A stretch of DNA of 64,000 nucleotides from positions 28,631-92,630 of the forward strand of contig DATJBF010000070.1 in NCBI GenBank assembly GCA_035515475.1. Direction: 5' to 3'. The position numbers and the translations under genes are program-made. The stretch is from DATJBF01 sp035515475. Lineage in GTDB: Bacteria; Verrucomicrobiota; Verrucomicrobiia; Palsa-1439. This document shows positions 44,848 through 53,163 of the stretch, in pieces. Position 1 is the stretch's first letter, and each line of letters begins with the position of its first letter. The notes under the pieces are model-generated. The model saw only the letters and a program-made list of their open reading frames with translations. It was not told where the DNA came from and searched no databases.

Positions 44848-46431
44848 CTACAACGTTGGCTTCTCGGTCTCGGCGCGGAGGCGTTGCTCGAAGAGATAGC
44901 GGTTCAGCGCGTTCAAATAGGCGAGGGCACTGGCTTCGATGATGTCCGTACTCGAGCCCTTGCCGGTCACGACCCTGCCGACGGTCGCGCCACCAACCGG
45001 CGAGACGCCCGCGCCACTATCGAACGCAACGCGAACGGTGACCTCGCCGATGGCGTCCTTCCCGTGCGTCACGCTATTCACGCTGTAATCGGCGAGGCTG
45101 CCTTTGATGCCAGTGATCCGGTCGACCGTCTTGAGCATCGCGTCAATCGGCCCGTCGCCGGTGCCTGCATCGGCAATGGGCTCGTTTTTGCCCTGGCGGA
45201 TGAGGCGAACCGATGCCGTCGGGATGCCGCCCGTCATGACGCTGAGATAATCGAGTTTCCAGACCTGCGGTACTTCGGTGAACTGGCCTTCGACGATGGC
45301 TTGGACGTCCTCGTCGTACACGTTCTTCTTCTTGTCGGCGAGCAACTTGATCTGGTCGGTGACCCGGCGTACCTCCTCCTCGCTGAGCTTGTAGCCCATC
45401 TCTTCGAGCTTCTTGCCGACGGCATGGTGGCCCATGTGTTTGCCCCAGGTGAGTTCGCTGGAGCGCCCCACGTCCTCGGCCCGCATGATTTCGTACGTTG
45501 CCCGATAGGCGATGACGCCGTGCTGGTGGATGCCGGCTTCGTGGGCGAAGGCATTGTCACCGACGATGGCCTTGTTGCGTTGCACGACCATGCCCGTCAT
45601 GTGCGAAACGAGTCGGCTGCTGCGGTAGATTTGCGTGCTATCGACGTTGGTATAGTAGCCGCCGAAGGCGTCCTTGCGCGTCTTGAGCGCCATGACGATT
45701 TCTTCCAGGGACGCGTTGCCGGCGCGTTCGCCGATGCCGTTGATCGTGCATTCGACCTGACGCGCACCGTTCTGGATGGCCGCGAGCGAGTTGGCCACGG
45801 CCAAGCCGAGGTCGTTGTGGCAGTGCACGCTGATGACGGCGTCCTTGATGTTCGGGACGTGGTCGAAGAGATACTTGATGAGCGCGCCAAACTGGTGCGG
45901 CGCGGCGTACCCCACGGTGTCGGGAATGTTGATTGTCTTGGCGCCGGCTTCGATGGCGGCGTGTGTCACGTCTGCCAGGAACTCCGGCTCGGTGCGCGAC
46001 GCGTCCTCGGGCGAAAACTCCACGTCCTTGCAGTAACCGAGTGCGCGTTTCACGCCTTCGACGCTGCGCTTGAGGATTTCGTCCTGCGCCATCTTGAGTT
46101 TGAACTCGCGATGGATGGCGCTGGTGGCAAGGAACACGTGGATCCGGGCACGATCGCCGGCGGGTTTCACCGCCTCGGCGGCGCGGTCGATGTCGTTGTC
46201 AACACACCGGGCCAGGCCGGCGATGCGCGGACCTTCGATTTCGCTGGCGATGGACTTCACCGCCTCGAAATCGCCGTCGCTGGCAATGGGAAAGCCCGCC
46301 TCGATGATGTCCACCTTCAGCCTGGCGAGTTGCCGGGCGACCTCGAGTTTCTCGCGCATGTTCATCGACGCGCCGGGACATTGCTCGCCGTCGCGTAGCG
46401 TCGTGTCGAAGATCAATATTTGCTCGCTCAT
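44848..46431 (-). CDS. leuA: 2-isopropylmalate synthase
   Basis: LeuA condenses 2-ketoisovalerate with acetyl-CoA, the first step of leucine synthesis. The 527-residue chain has IFDTTLRDGEQCPGASMN, VHCHNDLGLAVANSL with the metal-binding His pair, NGIGERAGNASLEE and HEAGIHQHG. A C-terminal regulatory domain (from about residue 390) contains VRVAFDSG...TDIIEASALAYLNALNR, the leucine-feedback region. The ATG has a strong upstream GGAGGAG. The leader peptide and terminator at 46472-46600 indicate transcription attenuation by leucine. Confidence 0.95.
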   Translation of the reverse strand: MSEQILIFDTTLRDGEQCPGASMNMREKLEVARQLARLKVDIIEAGFPIASDGDFEAVKSIASEIEGPRIAGLARCVDNDIDRAAEAVKPAGDRARIHVFLATSAIHREFKLKMAQDEILKRSVEGVKRALGYCKDVEFSPEDASRTEPEFLADVTHAAIEAGAKTINIPDTVGYAAPHQFGALIKYLFDHVPNIKDAVISVHCHNDLGLAVANSLAAIQNGARQVECTINGIGERAGNASLEEIVMALKTRKDAFGGYYTNVDSTQIYRSSRLVSHMTGMVVQRNKAIVGDNAFAHEAGIHQHGVIAYRATYEIMRAEDVGRSSELTWGKHMGHHAVGKKLEEMGYKLSEEEVRRVTDQIKLLADKKKNVYDEDVQAIVEGQFTEVPQVWKLDYLSVMTGGIPTASVRLIRQGKNEPIADAGTGDGPIDAMLKTVDRITGIKGSLADYSVNSVTHGKDAIGEVTVRVAFDSGAGVSPVGGATVGRVVTGKGSSTDIIEASALAYLNALNRYLFEQRLRAETEKPTL

Positions 46432-46471
46432 TTGGTTCTCCTCCGCATTTTACCACCGGCACACGTCAGGG

Positions 46472-46512
46472 AAATAAAAAACCCACCCCGACGTTCGCGT
46501 CGGGGTGGGTTT
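46472..46512 (-). terminator. leuA attenuator: strong hairpin terminator
   Basis: On the minus strand AAACCCACCCCGACG and CGTCGGGGTGGGTTT form a perfect 15-bp stem with a CGAA loop, followed by TTTATTT. It ends 41 bases before the leuA ATG and 20 bases after the stop of a leucine-rich leader ORF. The leader segment 46534-46553 (CGCGTCGG...GGGTT) can pair with the 5' arm (AACCC...CCGACGCG), giving an antiterminator. Confidence 0.88.
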
Positions 46513-46531
46513 CGATTTCTTGGTGCAGACC

Positions 46532-46600
46532 TTAACCCGCCGTCTCCGACGCGAGCCGGAGCGCCAGCAAAGCCAGCAGCAGGCTAAGGCTACGATTCAT
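46532..46600 (-). CDS. leuL: leuA leader peptide (22 residues, 8 Leu)
   Basis: ATG 46600 opens a 22-codon frame that starts MNRSLSLLLALLALRL and ends at TAA (46532-46534). Leu codons sit at positions 5, 7, 8, 9, 11, 12, 14 and 16, including CTG-CTG-CTG. A ribosome stalled on codons 7-12 for lack of Leu-tRNA would leave 46534-46553 free to pair with the terminator arm; one that reaches the stop codon would cover it. A short stem (CTCCG/CGGAG) inside the leader gives the usual 1:2 pairing. The start lies about 10 bases after the -10 box, so the message may be nearly leaderless. Confidence 0.82.
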   Translation of the reverse strand: MNRSLSLLLALLALRLASETAG

Positions 46601-46610
46601 TATCGTTATA

Positions 46611-46639
46611 CTTGTAGCAGGTCGCAGGCCGTTCGTCAA
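46611..46639 (-). promoter_or_regulatory. Promoter of the leuL-leuA transcript
   Basis: On the minus strand TTGACG (46634-46639), exactly 17 bp spacer, TACAAG (46611-46616). The leader ATG follows at 46600. An overlapping TATAAC lies just downstream and could serve as an alternative -10. Confidence 0.6.
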
Positions 46640-46677
46640 TACCCGGAGAGCGCCACCGCATTTTCACATCCCAGGGC

Positions 46678-46709
46678 GGCCCGGCGGTACGGGTAGCGAC
46701 CACCGGGCC
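46678..46709 (-). terminator. Possible hairpin terminator after ilvC
   Basis: On the minus strand GGCCCGGTGG and CCGCCGGGCC form a 10-bp stem (one G-T pair) with a 12-base loop, 48 bases after the ilvC stop. There is no T-run, so it may be an mRNA end structure rather than an intrinsic terminator. Confidence 0.35.
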
Positions 46710-46756
46710 GTGCAGGCAAATCGTGATGCCGCGCGGTCCGCAGCCGCGTCGTCGGA

Positions 46757-47854
46757 TCAGGCCCGGCGGCCGGCGACGCCTTTGGTGCCTTTGGCGATGG
46801 CTTTGGATGCCTGTTTCGGGCGCAGGGCGCGAACGGCGGCGCCGGCCCGCCACATTTCGGAGTCGCGCATGGCGTTCAGTTCCTTGGCCAGGCGCTCCTG
46901 GTAGTTCTTGCCGCTGCAGGCGGAAAGAACGCGGGCGGTTTCCTTGCCGGATTTCACGGATTTGTAGAGCCGCTCGAACAACGGCAGCACGGCGTTGCGG
47001 AACTGCGGTCTCCAGTCGAGCGCGCCGCGCTGCGCCGTGGCCGAGCAGTTGGAGTACATCCAGTCCATCCCGTTCTCGTCCACGAGCCGGATCAAGCTCT
47101 GGGTCAGTTCCTCGACCGTTTCGTTGAATGCTTCGCTCGGCGAATGGCCGTGTTTGCGGAACGTATTGTACTGCGCCTCCATCACGCCGGCCAGGCACCC
47201 CATCAGCACGCCGCGTTCGCCGGTCAGATCGCTGTAAACTTCGTGTTGAAACGTGGTGGGGAACAGGTAGCCCGAGCCGATGCCAATGCCGATGGCCAGG
47301 CAGCGTTCTTCGGCGCGACCGGTGTAATCCTGCTCGACGGCGTAGCTCGAGTTGATGCCGGCGCCCGAGAGGAAGTTGCGCCGGACGGACGTACCCGAAC
47401 CTTTCGGGGCGACCATGATGACGTCGACGTTCTTCGGCGGGATGACCCCGGTCTGGTTCTTGTACACGATGGAAAACCCGTGGGAGAAATACAATGCATC
47501 GCCCGCCTTGAGGAACTTCTTGATCGATGGCCAGATCGCCCGCTGGGCGGCATCCGACACGAGCATTTGAATGATCGTGCCCTTCTTGACCGCCGTTGGG
47601 ATGTCGAACAGGTTCTTGCCGGGAACCCAGCCGTCTTCGACGGCGCGGTCCCAGTCGCGCTTGAACTCGGGGGCCTGTCCGACGATCACCTGGAAGCCGT
47701 TGTCCTTGAGATTGAGCGACTGCGCCGGGCCTTGGACGCCGTAGCCGATGACGGCGATTACTTCGTTCTTCAGGATCCGGCGGGCTTTCGCCACGGGGAA
47801 TTCTTTACGCGTGACGACCCTTTCCTTGAGGCCGCCGAAATTAATAATGGCCAT
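46757..47854 (-). CDS. ilvC: Ketol-acid reductoisomerase
   Basis: IlvC converts acetolactate to dihydroxy-isovalerate in valine, leucine and isoleucine synthesis. The 365-residue protein has the NADPH loop VIAVIGYGVQGPAQSLNL (GYGVQG where most have GYGSQG), YFSHGFSIVYK, MVAPKGSGTSVRRNFLSG and the Mg-binding region DLTGERGVLMGCLAGVMEAQYN. It follows ilvN with a 61-bp gap on the same strand. Its C-terminal 20 residues are basic and poorly conserved. Confidence 0.93.
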   Translation of the reverse strand: MAIINFGGLKERVVTRKEFPVAKARRILKNEVIAVIGYGVQGPAQSLNLKDNGFQVIVGQAPEFKRDWDRAVEDGWVPGKNLFDIPTAVKKGTIIQMLVSDAAQRAIWPSIKKFLKAGDALYFSHGFSIVYKNQTGVIPPKNVDVIMVAPKGSGTSVRRNFLSGAGINSSYAVEQDYTGRAEERCLAIGIGIGSGYLFPTTFQHEVYSDLTGERGVLMGCLAGVMEAQYNTFRKHGHSPSEAFNETVEELTQSLIRLVDENGMDWMYSNCSATAQRGALDWRPQFRNAVLPLFERLYKSVKSGKETARVLSACSGKNYQERLAKELNAMRDSEMWRAGAAVRALRPKQASKAIAKGTKGVAGRRA

Positions 47855-47915
47855 ATCGTAATCTCCTTCTGTTTGGGTTGAAATCGTTTGCTCCGCTCGG
47901 AATGACCGCGCCTCG

Positions 47916-48389
47916 CTATTTGCGAGGCATGGCCACTTTGCCGGTGCGGGTGATGTCGCGGATGCCGAACGGCTCCATCAAATCCAGAAACGCGCTGATC
48001 TTGGATTCGTTGCCCGTGATTTCCACCGTGAGCGTCTTGTGGGCGACATCGACGATCTTGGCCCGAAAAATATCACAAATCTGCATCGCCTCGGGCCGCG
48101 ACTTGGCATCGACGCCGACCTTGAGGAGCACCAACTCCCGGTCAACATATTCGCCGTCGCGGAAATCCTGCACCTTGATCACGTCCACGAGCTTGTTGAG
48201 CTGCTTGATAATCTGCTCCAACACGGCGTCGTCGCCCTTAACCACGACGGTCATGCGCGACTGGGTCGGGTCTTGTGTGGGGGCCACATTGAGCGTGTCG
48301 ATGTTGAAACCGCGACCGCTGAACAGGCCGGCAAACCGGCCCAGGACACCGAACTTGTTCTCCACCAAAACTGACAGGGTATGCCTCAT
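47916..48389 (-). CDS. ilvN: Acetolactate synthase small (regulatory) subunit
   Basis: A 157-residue ACT-domain protein: RHTLSVLVENKFGVLGRFAGLFSGRGFNIDTLNV, SRMTVVVKGDD and a C-terminal domain with DVAHKTLTVEITG. It activates the catalytic subunit and makes it valine-sensitive. The catalytic subunit IlvB is normally just upstream, but the 248 bp before this gene hold no ilvB and the next gene is divergent, so ilvB must be elsewhere. Confidence 0.92.
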   Translation of the reverse strand: MRHTLSVLVENKFGVLGRFAGLFSGRGFNIDTLNVAPTQDPTQSRMTVVVKGDDAVLEQIIKQLNKLVDVIKVQDFRDGEYVDRELVLLKVGVDAKSRPEAMQICDIFRAKIVDVAHKTLTVEITGNESKISAFLDLMEPFGIRDITRTGKVAMPRK

Positions 48390-48400
48390 AAAGTCCCTCG

Positions 48401-48429
48401 CTTATACGGCAATTCCCGCCGCCAATCAA
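48401..48429 (-). promoter_or_regulatory. Candidate promoter of ilvN-ilvC
   Basis: On the minus strand TTGATT (48424-48429), 17-bp spacer, TATAAG (48401-48406), 11 bp from the ilvN ATG. The start point would fall close to the GAGGG ribosome-binding site, so a second promoter further up is possible. No leader peptide was seen here. Confidence 0.35.
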
Positions 48430-48637
48430 CCTCGATTTCCTCCGTGCACAAAAATGTACGTTTGCGGCTACTTCGGCCTCGACGCGCTTGGTTCTGAAGC
48501 GGCGGCATGTCGAGTGCTGGTTCGGAGAATCCACAGGTGGCATGCACAGGTTAGGCACAAGGGCGGGCCGATGCATTTGCATCGTTGCCGTGGCGCGATC
48601 GGCGGACATCGCGGATCTGCCTCAGTACTGACACGTC

Positions 48638-50923
48638 ATGAGCGACACGTCGTCACAACCGTCGGTGACCTTCCGGACGAAGGTGCTCGTCCCCGTTGTC
48701 GCCATCATGGTGTTGCTCGTGGGCACCGTCCTGTGCGTCGTCAACTACCGCATGACGCGGCAGCTCCGGGTCGAAGCGGCGCAGCGACTGAGCACGGCGG
48801 ACACCGTCTTCTCCAACTGGCAGAAGATTCGCACCAGGAATCTCCTGCTGCGCTACGGCAACGTCCCAAACGAGCCGCGGTTCAAGGCTGTCTGTCAGCT
48901 GGCCGAACCCCAAACGATCCGTTTCCTGCTCAATGAGTTGGTCAATGAACTGGGCGCGGACGTGATTGCGTTCACCACGGAAAAGGGCACGCCTCTCGCC
49001 AGCGCCCGCCGCGATCCGCAACTCGACCTGACGGAATTTGAAACAACGGCGGCGGTTTCCGCCCGCCAGGCGCTCGAAGGCCAGCCGAATGTTGATACCG
49101 TGAGCGTCGGCGCCAGGCTGTTCGACACCGTGTCGATCCCCGTCAAGATTAGTGGGCGAGTCGTCGGCGTGCTGACTTTTTGCGCGGAACTCGGCGACGC
49201 GGTGGCACAGGAATTCCAGCAACTCACCCACAGCCAGATCATCTTCTTGGCGCATGAACAGGTGACGGCTTCCAGCATGCAGAACCGCGACGGATGCGAG
49301 CAGTTTGCCGGGGTACTCGGTCGAACCCCGGCGGCCCTGCGCGTGCCGCAGCCGGTTGTGTTGGACGACGAACACTTCCTTTCCGTGGCCGGCCGGTTCC
49401 CGTCGCTGAACGGGGATGAACAACTGGGCTATGTCCTGCTCTCTTCATACGAACAGCCACTGGTGGCTCTGCATACGACCCTGCGGACGGTGTTGGTACT
49501 GGGGTTGTTGGCCATCGCGTTGAGCACGAGTTTGGTCTGGAGGTTCATCGACCACATCACGCGCCCGTTGCGCCGACTTCGTGAGGCGGCGGACCGCGTG
49601 GGACGCGGCGATTTCTCGCACCACGTTCAGGTCAACGCCCATGACGAAGGTGGCGAACTGGCCGCCGCCTTCAATCGAATGACCACCAACCTTCAGGCCT
49701 CCCGGGAAGAGTTGGAGAAGACGGTCGAAGACCTGAAGAAGACCCAGGCCCAACTCACCCAAACCGAAAAGCTTTCGGTGATCGGCGAGTTTGTCGCGGG
49801 CGTGGCGCACGAGTTGAACAATCCGTTGGCCTCGGTCTACGGATTCGCCCAGTTGTTGCAGCGGCCCGACGCCGGCACGGAAGGAAAGCGCGACCATTAT
49901 CTGGATCGCATTTTGCGTGAATCACAACGCTGCTACAAGATTGTGCAGAACCTCCTGAGCTTTGCCCGACAAAGTCCGCCCGAGCGCCAGCGTCTCCAGC
50001 TCAACGAACTCGTGCAATCCTCCCTGGAGATTTTGCAGTATCAGCTGCGCACCGCCAATATCGAGGTCCTCACGTCGCTGGATGAGAATCTGCCGGCCGT
50101 GATTGGCGATTCGCATCAACTCCAGCAGGTCTTCGTCAACATCATCAACAACGCGCGCCAAGCAATCGAATCCTATCGCTCGAGCGGGACGCTGCGCATC
50201 ACAACTTCCGTCCGGGCGGGCCGGGCCCGAGTCTCGTTTCAGGACAACGGCCCCGGGATATCACCGCCAAACCTCCGAAAGATTTTTACGCCGTTCTTTA
50301 CGACCAAGGAAGTGGGTAAGGGCACCGGACTGGGCCTTAGTTTGTGCTACGGTATCATCAACGAACACGGCGGAACCATGAGCGTCAGCAGCACCTTCGG
50401 CGAAGGAGCCACGTTTGTCGTCGAATTGCCGGTGGCCGAGGCCACGGCGCCAGGCAGTGCCGGGGTTCGCCCGCAAGCCGTGCCCGCGACGGGTCCGTCG
50501 GCCAAGTCGGGCAAGCGCGTGCTGATTGTCGATGACGAAGAAGCGTTGCGCGATCTGATCTCCGAGACGCTGGCGGCAGACCAGTATAACGTGGATACGG
50601 CGGGCGATGGCGAAACCGCGTTGCGCATGACCAAGAGCGCGCGCTACGATCTCGTCGTCTGCGATTGGAAGATGCCCGGCCTGAATGGTCTGGAGTTTTA
50701 TCAGCAACTCAAGACGACGGACCCCGAGACCGCGTCCCGGTTCGTCTTTCTCACGGGCGACGTCGTCGGCGCGCAAAAGTCGCTCGGTACCCAGGTTAGC
50801 CATTGGCTTCCCAAGCCGTTCTCGCTCGACGACCTTCGCATGACGGTCAACATGGTTGCCGCCGGAGAAGTTTCCTCCACCACATCCGATCCCGCCGAAC
50901 TGGTTGTCGACCAACGCGCGTGA
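48638..50923 (+). CDS. Hybrid histidine kinase: periplasmic sensor-HAMP-HisKA-HATPase-REC
   Basis: A 761-residue membrane kinase. Helix 1 (about 16-37), a 240-residue periplasmic domain that looks like a Cache-type sensor (ADVIAFTTEKGTPLASAR, DTVSIPVKISGRVVGVLTF), helix 2 (about 283-303), HAMP, coiled coil, HisKA with GVAHELNNPLASVYGF, HATPase (NIINNARQAIESY, DNGPGISP, GTGLGLSLCYGI) and a C-terminal receiver (IVDDEEAL; Asp in VCDWKMPGLNG; LPKPF). Unlike the 6.6-20 kb island it stands alone, divergent from ilvN. The receiver probably regulates the kinase or passes phosphate on. Confidence 0.88.
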   Translation: MSDTSSQPSVTFRTKVLVPVVAIMVLLVGTVLCVVNYRMTRQLRVEAAQRLSTADTVFSNWQKIRTRNLLLRYGNVPNEPRFKAVCQLAEPQTIRFLLNELVNELGADVIAFTTEKGTPLASARRDPQLDLTEFETTAAVSARQALEGQPNVDTVSVGARLFDTVSIPVKISGRVVGVLTFCAELGDAVAQEFQQLTHSQIIFLAHEQVTASSMQNRDGCEQFAGVLGRTPAALRVPQPVVLDDEHFLSVAGRFPSLNGDEQLGYVLLSSYEQPLVALHTTLRTVLVLGLLAIALSTSLVWRFIDHITRPLRRLREAADRVGRGDFSHHVQVNAHDEGGELAAAFNRMTTNLQASREELEKTVEDLKKTQAQLTQTEKLSVIGEFVAGVAHELNNPLASVYGFAQLLQRPDAGTEGKRDHYLDRILRESQRCYKIVQNLLSFARQSPPERQRLQLNELVQSSLEILQYQLRTANIEVLTSLDENLPAVIGDSHQLQQVFVNIINNARQAIESYRSSGTLRITTSVRAGRARVSFQDNGPGISPPNLRKIFTPFFTTKEVGKGTGLGLSLCYGIINEHGGTMSVSSTFGEGATFVVELPVAEATAPGSAGVRPQAVPATGPSAKSGKRVLIVDDEEALRDLISETLAADQYNVDTAGDGETALRMTKSARYDLVVCDWKMPGLNGLEFYQQLKTTDPETASRFVFLTGDVVGAQKSLGTQVSHWLPKPFSLDDLRMTVNMVAAGEVSSTTSDPAELVVDQRA

Positions 50924-51124
50924 GCGGACCTGATCGGGCCCGGCGCTCGTCGGCGCGACGGGCGGGACGTCCCACCGATTGAACGGATCCGCCGCCGTGG
51001 CTCGCGGCGTGCTCCAGTGGCAGGCCGTTGCAGGTTTGCAGCCGAGCGGAGCCGGGCAGGAAAAACGGGCTGAACGTCGCCCCAAATCCGCGCTCGTTCG
51101 CCGCCAGCACCGCAGCGAAGTTTT

Positions 51125-51748
51125 ATGAATGAGAGCAGATTCGCAGGTCCGACCAACGCGGCACCCCCATCGAGACTCCTGCGGGCTTTTCGCCTTGACC
51201 GCCGCGGCTGGTTGCTCTGCGCGCTGCTGGTGGCGTCCATCCGACTGGCGGTTCTGGAAAAGCGCCCGGTCCCAACTTACGCGGCGCTGGATTCGGGACC
51301 CTTGGTTCGTCCGCTTCCCCTCCCGGCGCCTCTAGCGTCGCCGACGGTGCGGCTGCCCGTCCTGATGTCGGAGTCCGCCGCGTGGCGGGTGACCGAGGTC
51401 GGACGCCGGAACGCCTCCGCCGACCGGAGGGAGAAGTTCGAAGCCGAGTATGGCATCGCCGAGAGGGAACCCTTGCTGGCGCTGGGGGCCATGCAGACGG
51501 CGAAATACAATCTCGATACGATCCTGTTTACAGTTGACGATTTCACGCGAAACTTGTCGGACTCTCTGCAATTCGAATACGACGCTGGCCGACTTCAGCA
51601 CGTCTCCGTTTCCGGCGAACGGCCCCGGCGCAACCCTTCAAATCTCCGGGTGGACGTCGGCAAGAACGCTCGGTTGGGATTGGATTTGAATTTGACTGAC
51701 GGGAAGCCGTATGTCGGTGTGAAGCTGGCGCTGCCCCTGGGGAATTGA
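51125..51748 (+). CDS. Membrane-anchored protein, unknown function
   Basis: A 207-residue protein with a cytoplasmic basic N-terminus, one hydrophobic stretch (GWLLCALLVASIRLAVL, about residues 29-45), a Pro-rich linker, and a beta-rich domain with EAEYGIAEREPLLALGAMQTA and a C-terminal GLDLNLTDGKPYVGVKLALPLG. No domain is recognised. It lies 201 bp after the hybrid kinase gene and 63 bp before the helicase gene. Confidence 0.6.
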   Translation: MNESRFAGPTNAAPPSRLLRAFRLDRRGWLLCALLVASIRLAVLEKRPVPTYAALDSGPLVRPLPLPAPLASPTVRLPVLMSESAAWRVTEVGRRNASADRREKFEAEYGIAEREPLLALGAMQTAKYNLDTILFTVDDFTRNLSDSLQFEYDAGRLQHVSVSGERPRRNPSNLRVDVGKNARLGLDLNLTDGKPYVGVKLALPLGN

Positions 51749-51811
51749 CGCGCGCCCCGGGCGGCTGGAATCATTTCTTGTTAACCCTCGCCCCCCGACT
51801 TACCATGGGTC

Positions 51812-53062
51812 ATGCCCTTCAAACAACTTGGACTTTCCGACGAAGTCATGCGTGGCGTGCAGGCCGCGGGTTACCTCGAGCCAACGCCCATTCAACTGCG
51901 TGGCATTCCGGTCGTGCTGGCTGGCAAGGACCTCATCGGTGCCGCGCAAACCGGCACGGGCAAGACAGCCGCGTTCGCCTTGCCGATCCTCACGCTACTG
52001 AAAGCCCACGGCAGCTCGGAGTGGCCGAGCGGTCATGGGCGGCAATGCCGTTGTCTCGTGTTGGAGCCGACGCGCGAACTGGCCGCCCAGGTCGAGACGG
52101 CGTTCCGCGATTACGGGCGGTTCACCAACCTGAAGACGACCGTTGTCTTTGGCGGCGTCGGCTACGGCAACCAGAAACAGGAATTGCACCGCGGCGTTGA
52201 CATTCTGGTGGCCACACCGGGGCGTCTGCTGGATCTGTTGGGACAGGGGGCCCTGCATCTGCGTGATGTGAACATCCTGGTGCTCGACGAAGTGGACCGG
52301 ATGCTCGACATGGGATTCCTGCCCGACGTGCGCAAGATCATCGACCGTTGTCGCCGGACCCGGCAAACATTGCTGTTCTCGGCGACCGTCCCGCCCGAGA
52401 TCGAGCGCCTTGCTGCCTGGGTATTGCGCCAGCCGGAGAAGATCGAAATCGGCGTGAGCCGCGCGCCGGCCGAGACGGTGACCCACGCTTGCTATCCCGT
52501 TGCCTCGAGCCAGAAGTTTCAGCTCCTGGCCGCTTTGCTGCAGCGCACAAACTTCGACAGCGTCCTGATCTTTGCCCGCACGAAACATGGGGCCGACAAG
52601 ATTGCCCGCCGCTTGAGGGCGGAGCGTCACGCCGTGGCCGCGTTACATTCGAATCGGACGCAACGCGAACGCGTCGAAGCCCTGGAGGGATTCAAGTCGG
52701 GCAAGTATGAAGTGATGGTGGCGACCGACATCGCCGCGCGCGGGCTGGACGTGGAAGGCATCACGCACGTGATCAACTACGACGTGCCACAGCACCCCGA
52801 GGATTACGTCCACCGCATTGGCCGCACCGGGCGCGCGCAGAAGGTGGGCGACGCCTTCACGCTGGTGACGATCGAGGAACTCGAGTATCTCCGCGCCATC
52901 GAACGGTTCATCGGCCAGAACATTCCCCGGCTCCGGCTGGAGAACTTCGACTACGTGCTGACTCCGCTGTTCCACGAACAGGCCATCTCCGGCGATCGCC
53001 GCAGCGTCCGCGCCGTCCGCACCACCAAGGGCTACTCCTTCAGCCCGAGCCGGCGGAGGTAA
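51812..53062 (+). CDS. DEAD-box-family RNA helicase with a DEVD motif
   Basis: The 416-residue protein has all helicase motifs in order: FKQLGLSDEV and the Q motif (PTPIQLRGIP), motif I AQTGTGKT (about 45-52), PTRELA, TPGR, motif II LDEVD (159-162 DEVD), SAT, TDIAARGLDVEG and HRIGRTGR. Motif II is DEVD in place of DEAD, an allowed but less common variant. The general layout is RhlE-like, with a short basic C-terminal tail. Likely role is RNA unwinding in ribosome assembly or decay. Confidence 0.9.
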   Translation: MPFKQLGLSDEVMRGVQAAGYLEPTPIQLRGIPVVLAGKDLIGAAQTGTGKTAAFALPILTLLKAHGSSEWPSGHGRQCRCLVLEPTRELAAQVETAFRDYGRFTNLKTTVVFGGVGYGNQKQELHRGVDILVATPGRLLDLLGQGALHLRDVNILVLDEVDRMLDMGFLPDVRKIIDRCRRTRQTLLFSATVPPEIERLAAWVLRQPEKIEIGVSRAPAETVTHACYPVASSQKFQLLAALLQRTNFDSVLIFARTKHGADKIARRLRAERHAVAALHSNRTQRERVEALEGFKSGKYEVMVATDIAARGLDVEGITHVINYDVPQHPEDYVHRIGRTGRAQKVGDAFTLVTIEELEYLRAIERFIGQNIPRLRLENFDYVLTPLFHEQAISGDRRSVRAVRTTKGYSFSPSRRR

Positions 53063-53163
53063 GGACGCAGGCCGGGTGGCGATTGGGAGCGCGGGGGGGA
53101 CATGGCCCTGGGCCAGCGCACTCCGGAGCTTCGGCGGTCGTCGCTTCCGCAACGGTCGCACGT

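Noticed and set aside
44803..46398. 531-codon open frame antisense to leuA
   Set aside because: Asp/Val/Ala/Gly-rich shadow with no motif; leuA is complete on the minus strand.
50924..51124. Antisense frame in the gap after the hybrid kinase (SARLQTCNGLPLEHAASH)
   Set aside because: Short, without a start or motif; resembles decayed intergenic repeat sequence rather than a gene.
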